Source: Microbispora corallina
Lineage (GTDB): Bacteria > Actinomycetota > Actinomycetes > Streptosporangiales > Streptosporangiaceae
Assembly: GCF_016863035.1 (NCBI RefSeq)
Contig: NZ_BOOC01000003.1
Span: forward strand, 62,001 to 126,000
DNA length: 64,000 nucleotides
Reading direction: 5' to 3'
In this document: piece by piece, positions 45,435 to 55,526 of the stretch
How the letters are laid out: each line of letters opens with the position of its first letter
How positions within the stretch are numbered: the first letter of the stretch is position 1
The notes under the pieces: generated by a model
What the model saw: only the letters and a program-made list of their open reading frames with translations
Databases searched by the model: none
What the model was told of the DNA's origin: nothing
Position numbers and translations under genes: made by a program

Positions 45435-45589
45435 ACGCAGGATACGATCAGCGCTGCTGGGCGGCTCTCCCCGGGTGCCGAGCGGATTCCGGATAGTTTT
45501 CGCGCACGTAACGTGTCTAGTCTGGTCCGCGATGTGTTCCGGGGTTAGCGTGCCAAGAGGCGATCTCTACGATCCATGGGGGTGGTGTC

Positions 45590-46960
45590 ATGCCAGAGCG
45601 CACGGCCAGTATGACCGCCCATAATCAGGCTGTCGAGCAGATCAGGGACTCCTACGCGGCGATCCCCGCCGACGCCGCTCCGCGGCTGGGGAAGGCCACG
45701 ACGAACCTGTTCCGCTTCCGCACGCCGGGGAAGACGGCCACGCTGTCCGCCCGCGACCTGGACCAGGTGATCCAGGTGGACCCGGAGACCATGACGGCCG
45801 AGGTCCAGGGCATGACCACGTACGAGAACCTGGTCGACGCGACCCTGCCGTACGGGCTGATGCCGTACGTGGTGCCGCAGCTCAAGACCATCACCCTCGG
45901 CGGCGCCGTCACCGGCCTCGGGATCGAGTCCAGCAGCTTCCGCGACGGCCTGCCCCACGAGTCGGTGGAGGAGCTGGAGATCCTCACCGGCGACGGCCGC
46001 ATCGTCGTCGCCCGCGCGGACAACGAGCACGCCGACCTGTTCCGGGCCTTCCCCAACTCCTACGGCACCCTCGGCTACGCGCTGCGGATCAGGATCAGGC
46101 TCGCCAGGGTCAAGCCGTACGTCCGGCTGACGCACCTGCGCTTCACCGACGCCGACAAGTGCATGCTGGCCATGCAGGAGATCTGCGAGAGCCGCGAGCA
46201 CGACGGCGACCCGGTCGACTTCGTCGACGGCACGTTCTTCGCCCCCGACGAGCTGTACATCACGCTCGGGACCTTCTCCGACCAGGCGCCCTACACGTCC
46301 GACTACACGGGCATGCGGATCTACTACCAGTCCATCCGCAGCCGTGCCCGCGACTGGCTGACCGTGCGCGACTACCTGTGGCGCTGGGACACCGACTGGT
46401 TCTGGTGCTCCCGGGCGTTCGGGGTTCAGCAGCCGCTGGTCCGCTCGCTGCTGCCGCGCCGCTGGCTGCGCTCGGACGTGTACCGCAAGCTCGTCGGCCT
46501 CGACCAGAGGTACGGCGTGACCGCCCGCATCGACCGCTGGCGCGACAACCCCGCGCAGGAGTCGGTGATCCAGGACGTCGAGGTGCCGGTGGAGCGGGGG
46601 GCCGAGTTCCTCGACCTGTTCCACCGCCGGGTGGGCATGGCCCCGGTGTGGATGTGCCCGCTCAAGGCGACGGGGGAGTGGCCGCTCTACCCGCTGCAGC
46701 CCGGGCGCCTCTACGTGAACTTCGGTTTCTGGGGGATGGTCCCGCTGCCGCGCGGCCAGTTCGACGGGTACTACAACCGGCTGATCGAGCACGCGGTCCA
46801 CGACCTCGACGGCCACAAGTCGCTCTACTCCACGTCTTTCTACGAGCGCGAGGAGTTCTGGCGGCTCTACAACGGGGACGCCTACTGGCCGGTCAAACGG
46901 TCGTACGACCCGGGCGGGCGCATGCTCGACCTGTACGACAAGTGTGTCCGGGGCCGGTAG
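45590..46960 (+). CDS. tmsA: TmsA/BfaA: FAD-dependent 10-methylene fatty acid reductase
   Basis: A 456-residue FAD-binding oxidoreductase. Residues about 30-190 form a PCMH-type FAD domain (TATLSARDLDQVIQVDPETMTAEVQGMTTYENLVDATLPYGLMPYVVPQLKTITLGGAVTGLGIESSSFRDGLPHESVEELEILTGDG). The C-terminal half is related to 24-dehydrocholesterol reductase. The same protein type, mycobacterial Rv0449c/BfaA/TmsA, reduces 10-methylene to 10-methyl fatty acyl chains in tuberculostearic acid synthesis. The matching methyltransferase gene follows 26 bp later. The reaction is assigned from that pairing and is strong. ATG 45590 is used; ATG 45611 is possible. The 155-bp leader (45435-45589) holds no gene. Confidence 0.88.
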   Translation: MPERTASMTAHNQAVEQIRDSYAAIPADAAPRLGKATTNLFRFRTPGKTATLSARDLDQVIQVDPETMTAEVQGMTTYENLVDATLPYGLMPYVVPQLKTITLGGAVTGLGIESSSFRDGLPHESVEELEILTGDGRIVVARADNEHADLFRAFPNSYGTLGYALRIRIRLARVKPYVRLTHLRFTDADKCMLAMQEICESREHDGDPVDFVDGTFFAPDELYITLGTFSDQAPYTSDYTGMRIYYQSIRSRARDWLTVRDYLWRWDTDWFWCSRAFGVQQPLVRSLLPRRWLRSDVYRKLVGLDQRYGVTARIDRWRDNPAQESVIQDVEVPVERGAEFLDLFHRRVGMAPVWMCPLKATGEWPLYPLQPGRLYVNFGFWGMVPLPRGQFDGYYNRLIEHAVHDLDGHKSLYSTSFYEREEFWRLYNGDAYWPVKRSYDPGGRMLDLYDKCVRGR

Positions 46961-46986
46961 GCGTCACGTATTCGGGAGAGGTGCAC

Positions 46987-48246
46987 ATGACTCTTGCGAA
47001 CATCTTCGGGAAGATCGTCGGTCCCGACGCGGGTGTCGAGTTCGTCGCCTACGACGGGAGCAAGGCGGGAACGCCGGATTCCGACGTGCGGATCGAGGTG
47101 AAGTCGCCCGCCGCGGTCGCCTACCTCGCGCAGGCGCCCGGCGAGCTCGGGCTCGCCCGGGCGTACATCGCGGGGCACATCGACGTGCACGGTGACATGT
47201 ACACCCTGCTCGACCGGATGTGGTCGCTGACGCTCAACGACCTGCCGCTCGGCGAGAAGGTGGCCGCGATCCGCTCGCTCGGCGTCAAGCCCCTGATGAT
47301 GCGGGTGCCCCCGCCGCCACAGGAGGTCCGCCGAAGCACGATGGCGAGACTCGGCAGCCGCCACGCCAAGCAGCGGGACGCCGAGGCGATCCACCACCAC
47401 TACGACGTCTCCAACAAGTTCTACGAGTGGGTGCTCGGCCCGTCGATGGCCTACACCTGCGCCGTCTTCCCGCGGGCCGACGCCACGCTGGAGGAGGCGC
47501 AGTTCACCAAGTTCGACCTGGTGGCCAAGAAGCTCGACCTCCAGCCCGGCATGCGGCTGCTCGACGTCGGCTGCGGCTGGGGCGGCATGGTGATGCACGC
47601 GGCCAAGCACTACGGCGTCAAGGGGCTCGGCGTCACGCTCTCCCGGCAGCAGGCCGAGTGGGCGCAGAAGGCGATCGCCGAGGCGGGCCTGTCGGAGCTG
47701 GCCGAGGTCCGCTACATGGACTACCGCGACGTGCCCGAGACCGGGTTCGACCGGGTCAGCTCGATCGGCCTGACCGAGCACATCGGCAAGGACAACCTCC
47801 CGTCGTACTTCTCCTTCCTGTACGGCAAGCTCAAGCCGGGCGGCCGGCTGCTCAACCACTGCATCACCCGCCCGACGGGCAAGGAGAAGACGTTCAACAA
47901 GGGCGGCTTCATCAACCGCTACGTCTTCCCGGACGGCGAGCTGGAGTCGGTGGGCTACCTGGTCCGCCAGATGGAGGACATCGGCTTCGAGATCCGCCAC
48001 GAGGAGAATCTCCGCGAGCACTACGCGCTGACGCTGCGCGAGTGGTGCGCCAACCTCGACGCCCATTGGGACGAGGCGGTCGAGGAGGTCGGCCAGGGCA
48101 CGGCCCGCGTGTGGCGCCTCTACATGGCCGGCTGCGTGGTCGGCTTCGAGCGCAACAAGGTCCAGCTCCACCAGATCCTCGGCGTCAGGCTCGACGACTC
48201 GTCCTCGGCACAGATCGCGCTGCGCCCGTCCCTCGACTGGCCGTGA
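46987..48246 (+). CDS. tmsB: TmsB/BfaB: SAM-dependent fatty acid C10 methylase
   Basis: A 419-residue methyltransferase of the cyclopropane fatty acid synthase family. VYDGSKAGTPD-type N-terminal residues bind lipid; the SAM site reads LLDVGCGWGGMVMHAAKHYGVKGLGVTLSRQQAEWAQ, with HHHYDVSNKFYEWVLGPSMAYTCAVF before and FDRVSSIGLTEHIGKDNLPSYFSFLYGKLKPGGRLLNHCIT after. It should add a methylene from SAM to C10 of oleoyl chains in phospholipids, which TmsA then reduces. Order tmsA-tmsB in one operon matches known actinobacterial pairs; the mycobacterial tmsC is not present between them. ATG 46987 has GAGAGG upstream. Confidence 0.9.
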   Translation: MTLANIFGKIVGPDAGVEFVAYDGSKAGTPDSDVRIEVKSPAAVAYLAQAPGELGLARAYIAGHIDVHGDMYTLLDRMWSLTLNDLPLGEKVAAIRSLGVKPLMMRVPPPPQEVRRSTMARLGSRHAKQRDAEAIHHHYDVSNKFYEWVLGPSMAYTCAVFPRADATLEEAQFTKFDLVAKKLDLQPGMRLLDVGCGWGGMVMHAAKHYGVKGLGVTLSRQQAEWAQKAIAEAGLSELAEVRYMDYRDVPETGFDRVSSIGLTEHIGKDNLPSYFSFLYGKLKPGGRLLNHCITRPTGKEKTFNKGGFINRYVFPDGELESVGYLVRQMEDIGFEIRHEENLREHYALTLREWCANLDAHWDEAVEEVGQGTARVWRLYMAGCVVGFERNKVQLHQILGVRLDDSSSAQIALRPSLDWP

Positions 48247-48252
48247 CCGTAC

Positions 48253-48282
48253 GGCGCCGCCGCGGAGGGCCGCGGCGGCGCC
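48253..48282. terminator. Bidirectional terminator between tmsB and the acyl-CoA synthetase
   Basis: GGCGCCGCCGCGG pairs perfectly with CCGCGGCGGCGCC around AGGG. It begins 7 nt after the tmsB stop and ends 10 nt before the stop of the convergent synthetase gene. Confidence 0.85.
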
Positions 48283-48291
48283 CGGCACGCG

Positions 48292-49818
48292 TCAGCGCAG
48301 CTCGCGCTTGAGGATCTTTCCGGTGGCCGTCATCGGCAGGGAGTCGCGGAACTCGACGATCCGCGGGTACTTGTAGGCCGCCATGGTCTCCCGGCACCAG
48401 GCCACCAGCTCCTCCTCGCTGGTGGCGGCCCCGGGGTTCCTGATGACGTACGCCTTGACCTCCTCACCGTGGGACTCGTCGGGCACCCCGACGACCGCGG
48501 CGAGCGAGACCGCCGGGTGGGTCATCAGGACCTCCTCGATCTCCCGCGGGTAGACGTTGAACCCGCCCCGGATGATCATGTCCTTGGCCCGGTCGACGAT
48601 GAAGTAGTAGCCGTCCTCGTCGCGGCGGGCCACGTCGCCGGTGCGGAACCAGCCGTCCCGCATGACCTCGGCCGTGGCCTCGGGCCGGTTGTGGTAGCCC
48701 TTCATGATGTTGTGGCCGCGGATGGCGATCTCGCCGAGGTCGCCGACCTCGTTCCACTCGGCGTCGACGAGCTTCATCTCGACGCCCCAGATCGGTGTGC
48801 CGATCGAGCCCGCCTTGGCCGGCCTGCCGATCTGGTTGAACGAGGCGACCGGCGAGGTCTCCGACAGTCCGTAGCCCTCCAGGATGTCCACGCCGAACGT
48901 CGCGGAGAAGTCCTTGAGCACCTCGACCGGCAGCGCCGAGCCGCCGGAGGCGGCGGTGACCAGCGAGCGGGGCACCTCGCCGGCCCCCGTGCGGACCGCC
49001 GTGAGCAGCGCCCAGTACATGGTGGGCACCCCGGCGAACAGCGTGACGTTCTCCTGGTTCATCAACCGCAGCGCCTCAGACGGCTCGAACCTCGGCATCA
49101 GCACGAGCGTCGCCCGCCGCCGGAACCCGGCGTTCATGATCACCGTCTGGCCGAACGAGTGGAACAGCGGCAGCGTGGCCAGGTAGGCGTCCTCCTGCTG
49201 CCGGGGGAACATCTCATCGCTGATCATGGCGTTGACGACCATGTTCTGGTGGCTCAGCTCCGCGCCCTTCGGCCGGCCCGTGGTGCCGCTGGTGTAGAGG
49301 ATCACGGCGGTGTCCTCCGCCGAGGTCTGCGCGGTCTCGAACTCGCCCGGCATGCCGTCGAGGGCCGCCCACAGCGTCTCGCCCAGCGCAGACTCGGTAG
49401 CGGCCGGAGTCGCTGGCAGGACGAAGAAGTGCTCGGTCCCGGCGGCCTCATCGAAGCCCGCCCGGCCGCGCTCGCCCAGCGGGAGCTCCGAGGTGCCCTC
49501 GAAGCAGAACAGCGCCTTGGCCCCGGAGTCCTCCAGGTGGTAGGCGATCTCCCGTGCCTGCAGCAGGACGTTGAGCGGCACGACGGTCGCGCCGGCCTTG
49601 AGGATGCCGAAGTAGACGAAGGGGAAGTACGGCAGGTTGGGGCAGGCCAGGGCCACCTTGTCACCCCTGCCTATGCCCCGCGACACCAGCAGGTTCGCCA
49701 CCTGGTTGGCGACCGTGTTCACCATCGAGTACGGCAGGCGGAGGTCGCCGAGCACCACGGCGGTCCCCTCGGGATTCTCCCGGGCGCTGTCCTCCAGCAC
49801 GACGGACAGGTTGAGCAT
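48292..49818 (-). CDS. Acyl-CoA synthetase (long-chain fatty acid-CoA ligase)
   Basis: A 508-residue ANL-family adenylating enzyme that activates a carboxylic acid as an acyl-adenylate and then a CoA thioester. The P-loop is ILYTSGTTGRPKGAELSHQN; LPLFHSFGQTV, DILEGYGLSETSP, GWFRTGDVARRDEDGYYFIVDRAKDMIIRGGFNVYPREIEEVL and the catalytic lysine in PMTATGKILKREL follow. It belongs to the FadD-like medium/long chain group. GGGAGCG lies before the ATG at 49818. A TACCGACCGGTAGGTA palindrome in front suggests TetR-type control shared with the SDR at 14480 and the lactonase at 57166. Convergent with tmsB. Confidence 0.9.
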   Translation of the reverse strand: MLNLSVVLEDSARENPEGTAVVLGDLRLPYSMVNTVANQVANLLVSRGIGRGDKVALACPNLPYFPFVYFGILKAGATVVPLNVLLQAREIAYHLEDSGAKALFCFEGTSELPLGERGRAGFDEAAGTEHFFVLPATPAATESALGETLWAALDGMPGEFETAQTSAEDTAVILYTSGTTGRPKGAELSHQNMVVNAMISDEMFPRQQEDAYLATLPLFHSFGQTVIMNAGFRRRATLVLMPRFEPSEALRLMNQENVTLFAGVPTMYWALLTAVRTGAGEVPRSLVTAASGGSALPVEVLKDFSATFGVDILEGYGLSETSPVASFNQIGRPAKAGSIGTPIWGVEMKLVDAEWNEVGDLGEIAIRGHNIMKGYHNRPEATAEVMRDGWFRTGDVARRDEDGYYFIVDRAKDMIIRGGFNVYPREIEEVLMTHPAVSLAAVVGVPDESHGEEVKAYVIRNPGAATSEEELVAWCRETMAAYKYPRIVEFRDSLPMTATGKILKRELR

Positions 49819-49841
49819 CGAACGCTCCCAAACATGTGGCA

Positions 49842-49857
49842 TACCGACCGGTAGGTA
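49842..49857. promoter_or_regulatory. TetR-type operator candidate before the acyl-CoA synthetase
   Basis: TACCGACC-GGTAGGTA is an 8-8 palindrome with one mismatched pair, 24 bp upstream of the ATG. Its half-sites match those of 14455 and 57141. It overlaps the end of the NACHT gene spacing (stop at 49863). Confidence 0.6.
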
Positions 49858-49862
49858 GCACC

Positions 49863-51896
49863 CTAGCGGCTGCTGGAGTCGGCGCAATGGGGATGCTCGG
49901 CGAAGTGGTCGACGAAGATCTGATGCAGGAACCGGTAGGCGTTCTCGCCGTCCGGCACGAGAAGTCCGGCCGACGCCGCATAGCGATAGAAGTCGGTCAG
50001 CCGAACGGGCAGCAGCCCCGCCGCGACCAGCACGAGCCGCGGCAGCCACGATCCCGTGAGCAGCATCCCGATCACGACCCCCGCGCCCGCGGCGACAGAT
50101 GTGCCCAGGAGGACGCCGCCCACCGCGTCCGCGAACGGGCCCGTCCATGCCACGGCCCCCAGCACCGCCGGCGGGAGGGACACGGCGCACGTGAGGGCCC
50201 ACACGGCCGGGACCCCGCGGCCCATCACCGACCTCGACCTGTCGGCCCGCGCCTCGTCCTCGTCGAAGAACGGCACCAGGACGGCGACGACGCCCACGGC
50301 GGCCGCCGCGACGAACACCGTGCTCCCCGACGCGGCAGCGGCGGCCCAGGAGGCTCCCGGCCCGGACAGCAGCATGTCCTGGAGCTGGAACTCGCCGAAC
50401 GTGACCGGGATCGCCGCCACGAGGCCGGTCACCCAGACGCCCGCGCTCCTGGGGAGCCTCATGTATCCGGCCGCGACGGCCTCCGCCGGCAGCATGATCG
50501 ACATGCTGGCCGGCAGCCAGCCCAGCGCGATCGCGGTGAGCGCGCCCGCTCCCCTGGACAGGGAGACCCCCGTGACCACCGCCGACGCGACGAACAGCGC
50601 GATGCTCAGCGGCGGGAGGACCGGGGAGACCAGCCGGAGCGGAACCGTCTGCGCGTACCGGGAGATCAGGTCGAAGCGGGTGGCGACCACCGTGGATCCC
50701 GACGTCCTGGCCACCGTGGCCAGCTGACCGAGCCATCGCACGACCGTCTCGGGGGCGTACCGACCCATCTCCCGCCTCGGCCGACGCAGGGCCCGGGCGA
50801 CGAAGAGGTCCAGGATCCGCCTCCTGCGGTCGGCCGGGTCGAGCGGCTCCTTCGGATCCCCCAAAGCGGGATCGCCGGCAACGGCCGCCAGGACGTGGAG
50901 CCAGAACGGGGAGTCGATGACGTCCCACAGGGAGCCGTCGGCGTCGAGGGCGCGGCGCAGGTCCGCGAAGCGGCTTCCGGACGCCGACAGGTAGGCGGTC
51001 ACGTCGTCCCGGCCGAGCGGCAGGATCACGACCGCGCCGTTGAGGGCGAGGGCGGGCGAGGCCGCGTACTCCGCGCTCCGGCTGCTCACGGCGATCGTCA
51101 GGTCGCGGTGCCCGCCGTGCAGCTCGTCGATGAGGCGGGTCAGCCGGCCGCGGGCCTCCTCCGGCACCTCGTCGAGTCCGTCGAGGAGGAGCGCGAGCTC
51201 GCCGTCGTCCAGCCATTCGCGGCCCACACGGGCACCGATGCCGTACCGCTCCTGCGCCTGGGCGAGCAGCCACCCGCGCAGGTCGTCGACGGTCTTCCGG
51301 CGGTCGAGGAACGGCAGCAGACTCCGCGTCCGCCCCCAGCCGCCGAGGTCGAGGAGCACGGGGATCGGCCCGTCCTTCTCGTCGAGCAGGGAGAGGGCGA
51401 GTTCGAGCAGCTGCGTCGTCTTGCCGGCCCCCGGCCGGCCCAGTAGGACCATGGAGCGGTCGAGGTCGTCGAACGCCTTCCGGACGCTCGTCGTCACCGG
51501 GGCGGTCGTGTCCAGACGCCTGACCCGGTTGCTCAGGATCGGCTCGACCGCCTCGGGACGGTCCTCGAGACGCACGTCCACGCGGAGGACGTCGCCCAGC
51601 TTGAGGTCCAGCCGCCGCGTGAGGTGCGCCCGCACGTTGTCCGCCGCGCGTCCGCGGGTCTCGGGCCGGGTCCTCCCGTACGGCCGGTCGCGGGCCGGAT
51701 CCGCGCCGGGCGTCACGGCGTCGACCGCGAACCAGACGACGGCGAGACCGAGGACGGCGACGCACGGCCACGCCCAGCTCCGGTACGGCTCCAGCTCGGC
51801 CGGCAGCGTTCCGCCGGTGGCGACGTTGACGGCGACCGGCAGGAGGATCGCGCTGACGGCGGCGGCCAGCGCGGCCGTCAGCCGCCCCTTGCGCAT
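49863..51896 (-). CDS. Membrane-embedded NACHT-type STAND ATPase
   Basis: A 677-residue protein. Two N-terminal helices (residues 8-30 and 41-62) are followed by a cytoplasmic NACHT-like ATPase, residues about 125-400: Walker A at 153-161 (GRPGAGKTT), Walker B at 234-243 (LALLLDGLDE), sensor region VSSRSAEY, and winged-helix-like PFWLHVLAAVAGDP. The C-terminal 270 residues carry about seven helices (LPPLSIALFVASAVVTGVSL, AAAAASGSTVFVAAAAVGVVAVLVPFF, PPAVLGAVAWTGPFADAVGGVLLGTSVAAGAGVVIGMLL) and end with AYRFLHQIFVDHFAEH. NACHT proteins are signalling ATPases; some bacterial ones act in phage defence. No repeats of the LRR/TPR sort are present, so what it senses is unknown. Three GC-rich neighbours are metabolic. 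Confidence 0.82.
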   Translation of the reverse strand: MRKGRLTAALAAAVSAILLPVAVNVATGGTLPAELEPYRSWAWPCVAVLGLAVVWFAVDAVTPGADPARDRPYGRTRPETRGRAADNVRAHLTRRLDLKLGDVLRVDVRLEDRPEAVEPILSNRVRRLDTTAPVTTSVRKAFDDLDRSMVLLGRPGAGKTTQLLELALSLLDEKDGPIPVLLDLGGWGRTRSLLPFLDRRKTVDDLRGWLLAQAQERYGIGARVGREWLDDGELALLLDGLDEVPEEARGRLTRLIDELHGGHRDLTIAVSSRSAEYAASPALALNGAVVILPLGRDDVTAYLSASGSRFADLRRALDADGSLWDVIDSPFWLHVLAAVAGDPALGDPKEPLDPADRRRRILDLFVARALRRPRREMGRYAPETVVRWLGQLATVARTSGSTVVATRFDLISRYAQTVPLRLVSPVLPPLSIALFVASAVVTGVSLSRGAGALTAIALGWLPASMSIMLPAEAVAAGYMRLPRSAGVWVTGLVAAIPVTFGEFQLQDMLLSGPGASWAAAAASGSTVFVAAAAVGVVAVLVPFFDEDEARADRSRSVMGRGVPAVWALTCAVSLPPAVLGAVAWTGPFADAVGGVLLGTSVAAGAGVVIGMLLTGSWLPRLVLVAAGLLPVRLTDFYRYAASAGLLVPDGENAYRFLHQIFVDHFAEHPHCADSSSR

Positions 51897-51949
51897 GTCA
51901 CCACCCCTCGGCCCGCACCTGATCCGATTATCGGCTCTTGGCCCGTCCG

Positions 51950-51977
51950 TGACCGGGTGTCTTGAAAGATCCGGTCA
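51950..51977. promoter_or_regulatory. Inverted repeat TGACCGG...CCGGTCA before P450-1
   Basis: Seven-base arms separated by 14 bp lie 20 bp ahead of the ATG of the first P450, in the gap divergent from the NACHT gene. A possible operator with no direct partner seen. Confidence 0.35.
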
Positions 51978-51996
51978 TGTGCTGGACAGTGGCGGC

Positions 51997-53271
51997 ATGA
52001 CCGTGGACGCCGACCTCGATCTGTCCCGCATCCCGTTCTGGGCCCTGCCCCAGGCGCGGCGGCACGAGGCGTTCCGGCGGCTGCGCCGGCTGGACCGGCC
52101 GGTCTTCCTGGCCGAGAACAAGATCCCTTTCCTTCCGCAGGGGGCCGGCTACTACGCGCTCGTCCGGCACGCCGACGTCACCGAGGCCAGCAGGAACGCC
52201 GGGGTCTTCAGCAGCGAGCCCACGGCCAACAGCATCCCGGACATGCCCCGCTGGCTGGCCGTCTACTTCGGATCAATGATCAACATGGACGACCCCCGGC
52301 ACGCCCGGCTGCGGCGGATCGTCTCCCGGGCCTTCACGCCCCGGATCCTCGCCAAGATGGAGGAGGACCTCCAGCGGGCCGCCGAGGAGATCGTCTCGCG
52401 GGCGATGGAGGAGGGGCCGGGGGACTTCGTCACCCAGATCGCGGCCCGGCTTCCCGTTCAGGTCATCTGCGACATGATGGGCATTCCCCCGAAATTTCAT
52501 GACGTGGTGCTCCGCCGGACCAACACGATCCTCGCGAACGCCGACTCCGAGTACTCCGGCATCGAGGTCGACCTCTCCCGCCCGGACGCGCCGATGAGCC
52601 GGTGGACGACCGCCCGGGGACTGGCCGCGCTGCTGCGCGCCGGGCACGGGCTGAGCTCCCTGGCCCGCCACCTCGCCCACGAGCGCCGCCGCCGCCCGAC
52701 GGGCGACCTGACCAGCCTCCTCGTGAACGGCGAGGAGCGGCTCACCTCCCAGGAACTGGGCTCGTTCTTCATCCTGCTCGTCGTGGCCGGCAGCGAGACC
52801 ACCCGCAACGCGATCGCGCACGGCCTGAAGCTGCTCACCGACAACCCCGGGCAGCGGGCGCTGCTCACCGCCGACTTCGAGGGCCGGATCGCGGGGGCGG
52901 TCGAGGAGATCGTCCGCTACTGCAGCCCGGTCATCCAGTTCCGCAGGACCGTCACCCGCGACCACACGATGAACGGCCAGGACTACCGCAGGGGCGACAA
53001 GGTCCTGCTGTTCTACACGTCGGCCAACCGCGACGAGGCCGTCTTCGACGACCCCGACGTCTTCGACATCACCCGCAGCCCCAACCCCCACGTCGGGTTC
53101 GGCGGCCCCGGCCCCCACTACTGCCTGGGCGCCCACCTCGCCCGGCGGGAGATCACGGTGATGTTCCGCGAGCTGTTCACGCGGATGCCGGAGATCCGGT
53201 CCGAGGGCGAGCCGTCGTACCTCCTGTCGAACTTCATCAACGGCGTCAAGCACCTGGGCTACCGCTACTAG
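51997..53271 (+). CDS. Cytochrome P450, CYP124/125/142-like (first copy)
   Basis: A 424-residue soluble monooxygenase. Seen motifs: MINMDDPRHARLRRIVSRAFTPR (C-helix region), the I-helix AGSETTRNAIAHGL, ExxR in VEEIVRY, and heme-ligand Cys376 in FGGPGPHYCLGAHLARREITVMFREL. This signature and the ending SNFINGVKHLGYRY fit the clan that includes CYP124, 125 and 142, which hydroxylate methyl-branched lipids and sterol side chains. It lacks an adjacent ferredoxin. The ATG at 51997 is the first good start. An epoxide-hydrolase-like gene follows after 10 bp. Confidence 0.9.
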   Translation: MTVDADLDLSRIPFWALPQARRHEAFRRLRRLDRPVFLAENKIPFLPQGAGYYALVRHADVTEASRNAGVFSSEPTANSIPDMPRWLAVYFGSMINMDDPRHARLRRIVSRAFTPRILAKMEEDLQRAAEEIVSRAMEEGPGDFVTQIAARLPVQVICDMMGIPPKFHDVVLRRTNTILANADSEYSGIEVDLSRPDAPMSRWTTARGLAALLRAGHGLSSLARHLAHERRRRPTGDLTSLLVNGEERLTSQELGSFFILLVVAGSETTRNAIAHGLKLLTDNPGQRALLTADFEGRIAGAVEEIVRYCSPVIQFRRTVTRDHTMNGQDYRRGDKVLLFYTSANRDEAVFDDPDVFDITRSPNPHVGFGGPGPHYCLGAHLARREITVMFRELFTRMPEIRSEGEPSYLLSNFINGVKHLGYRY

Positions 53272-53281
53272 GGGGTGGGCC

Positions 53282-54139
53282 GTGGAGGCGCGGACGGTCA
53301 CGGCCAACGGGATCGAGTTCGGCTACCTGGTGGAGGGGCCGTCGCGGGGGCCGCTCGCCCTGTGCCTGCACGGCTTCCCCGACTCGGCGTACACCTGGCG
53401 TCACCTGCTGCCCGGCCTGGCCGAGCGGGGCTACCGCGCGGTCGCGCCGTTCATGCGGGGCTACGCGCCCACCCAGGTGCCGCCCGACGGCGCGTACGAG
53501 GCGGGGGCGCTGATCGCCGACGCGGTGGCCCTGCACGAGGCGCTCGGCGGCGACGGGGAGGCCGTCGTCATCGGGCACGACTGGGGCGCGTTCCCGGCCT
53601 ACGGCGCGACCGCGTTCGCCCCCGAGCGGTTCCGCCGCGCCGTGGCGCTGGTCGTCCCGCCGCTCCCGGCGATGCTCGGCGCGTTCCTCCGCTACGAGCA
53701 GCTCAAGCGCTCCTTCTACATCTTCCTGTTCCAGACGGCTTTCGCCGAGACGGCGGCCGCGGCCAAGGGCTTCGTCGAGGGCCTGTGGCGCGACTGGTCG
53801 CCGGGGTACGACGGGGAGGAGGACGCCGCGCGGGCCCGGGTGTGCCTGCGCGACCCGGCCAACCTGCGCGCGGCCATCGGCTACTACCGGGCCATGCTCG
53901 GCGCCGTCCCGCCCACCGGCCGGTACGCCGCCGAGCAGGAGGCGGCGGGACGCGGGCCGGGACGGCCCGTGCTCTACCTGCATGGCGCCGACGACGGGTG
54001 CCTGGGGGCCGAGGTGGCGGCCGGCGCCGCGGACCACCTGCCGCCCGGTTCGCGCGCCGAGGTCGTCGCGGGCGCGGGGCACTTCCTGCATCTGGAACGG
54101 CCCCGGGAGGTGAACGGCCTTATCCTCTCCTGGCTGTGA
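53282..54139 (+). CDS. Alpha/beta hydrolase, epoxide hydrolase-like
   Basis: A 285-residue enzyme. HGFPDSAYTWRH gives the oxyanion motif HGFPxS/xxxW; the nucleophile is D100 in VVIGHDWGAFPAY, an Asp rather than Ser as in epoxide hydrolases and haloalkane dehalogenases; a late GAGHFLHLERPREVN carries the histidine. It likely opens an epoxide or related electrophile, perhaps a product of the P450 next to it (inference). GTG 53282 begins 10 bp after the P450 stop, so one transcript is likely. Confidence 0.85.
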   Translation: MEARTVTANGIEFGYLVEGPSRGPLALCLHGFPDSAYTWRHLLPGLAERGYRAVAPFMRGYAPTQVPPDGAYEAGALIADAVALHEALGGDGEAVVIGHDWGAFPAYGATAFAPERFRRAVALVVPPLPAMLGAFLRYEQLKRSFYIFLFQTAFAETAAAAKGFVEGLWRDWSPGYDGEEDAARARVCLRDPANLRAAIGYYRAMLGAVPPTGRYAAEQEAAGRGPGRPVLYLHGADDGCLGAEVAAGAADHLPPGSRAEVVAGAGHFLHLERPREVNGLILSWL

Positions 54140-54209
54140 GAGTCCCTGCAGCGAGGGTCCGGGGCGCGAGCGGTCCTGGCCGTGGACCGGGTGCTGTGGC
54201 AGACTGAAA

Positions 54210-54227
54210 ACCGAACGCGGTTCTACT
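54210..54227. promoter_or_regulatory. Shared motif (inverse of AGTAGAACNNNKTTCGGT) before P450-2
   Basis: ACCGAACGCGGTTCTACT lies 24 bp before the second P450 ATG. Its complement shares 14 of 18 bases with the motif in the CoA transferase/dehydrogenase promoter at 44417. The centre GAAC-GCG-GTTC is a perfect palindrome. Confidence 0.5.
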
Positions 54228-54250
54228 TATTACCCCGGGAGGACCGGCCC

Positions 54251-55519
<1,269 letters not shown>

Positions 55520-55526
55520 CCCCCGA

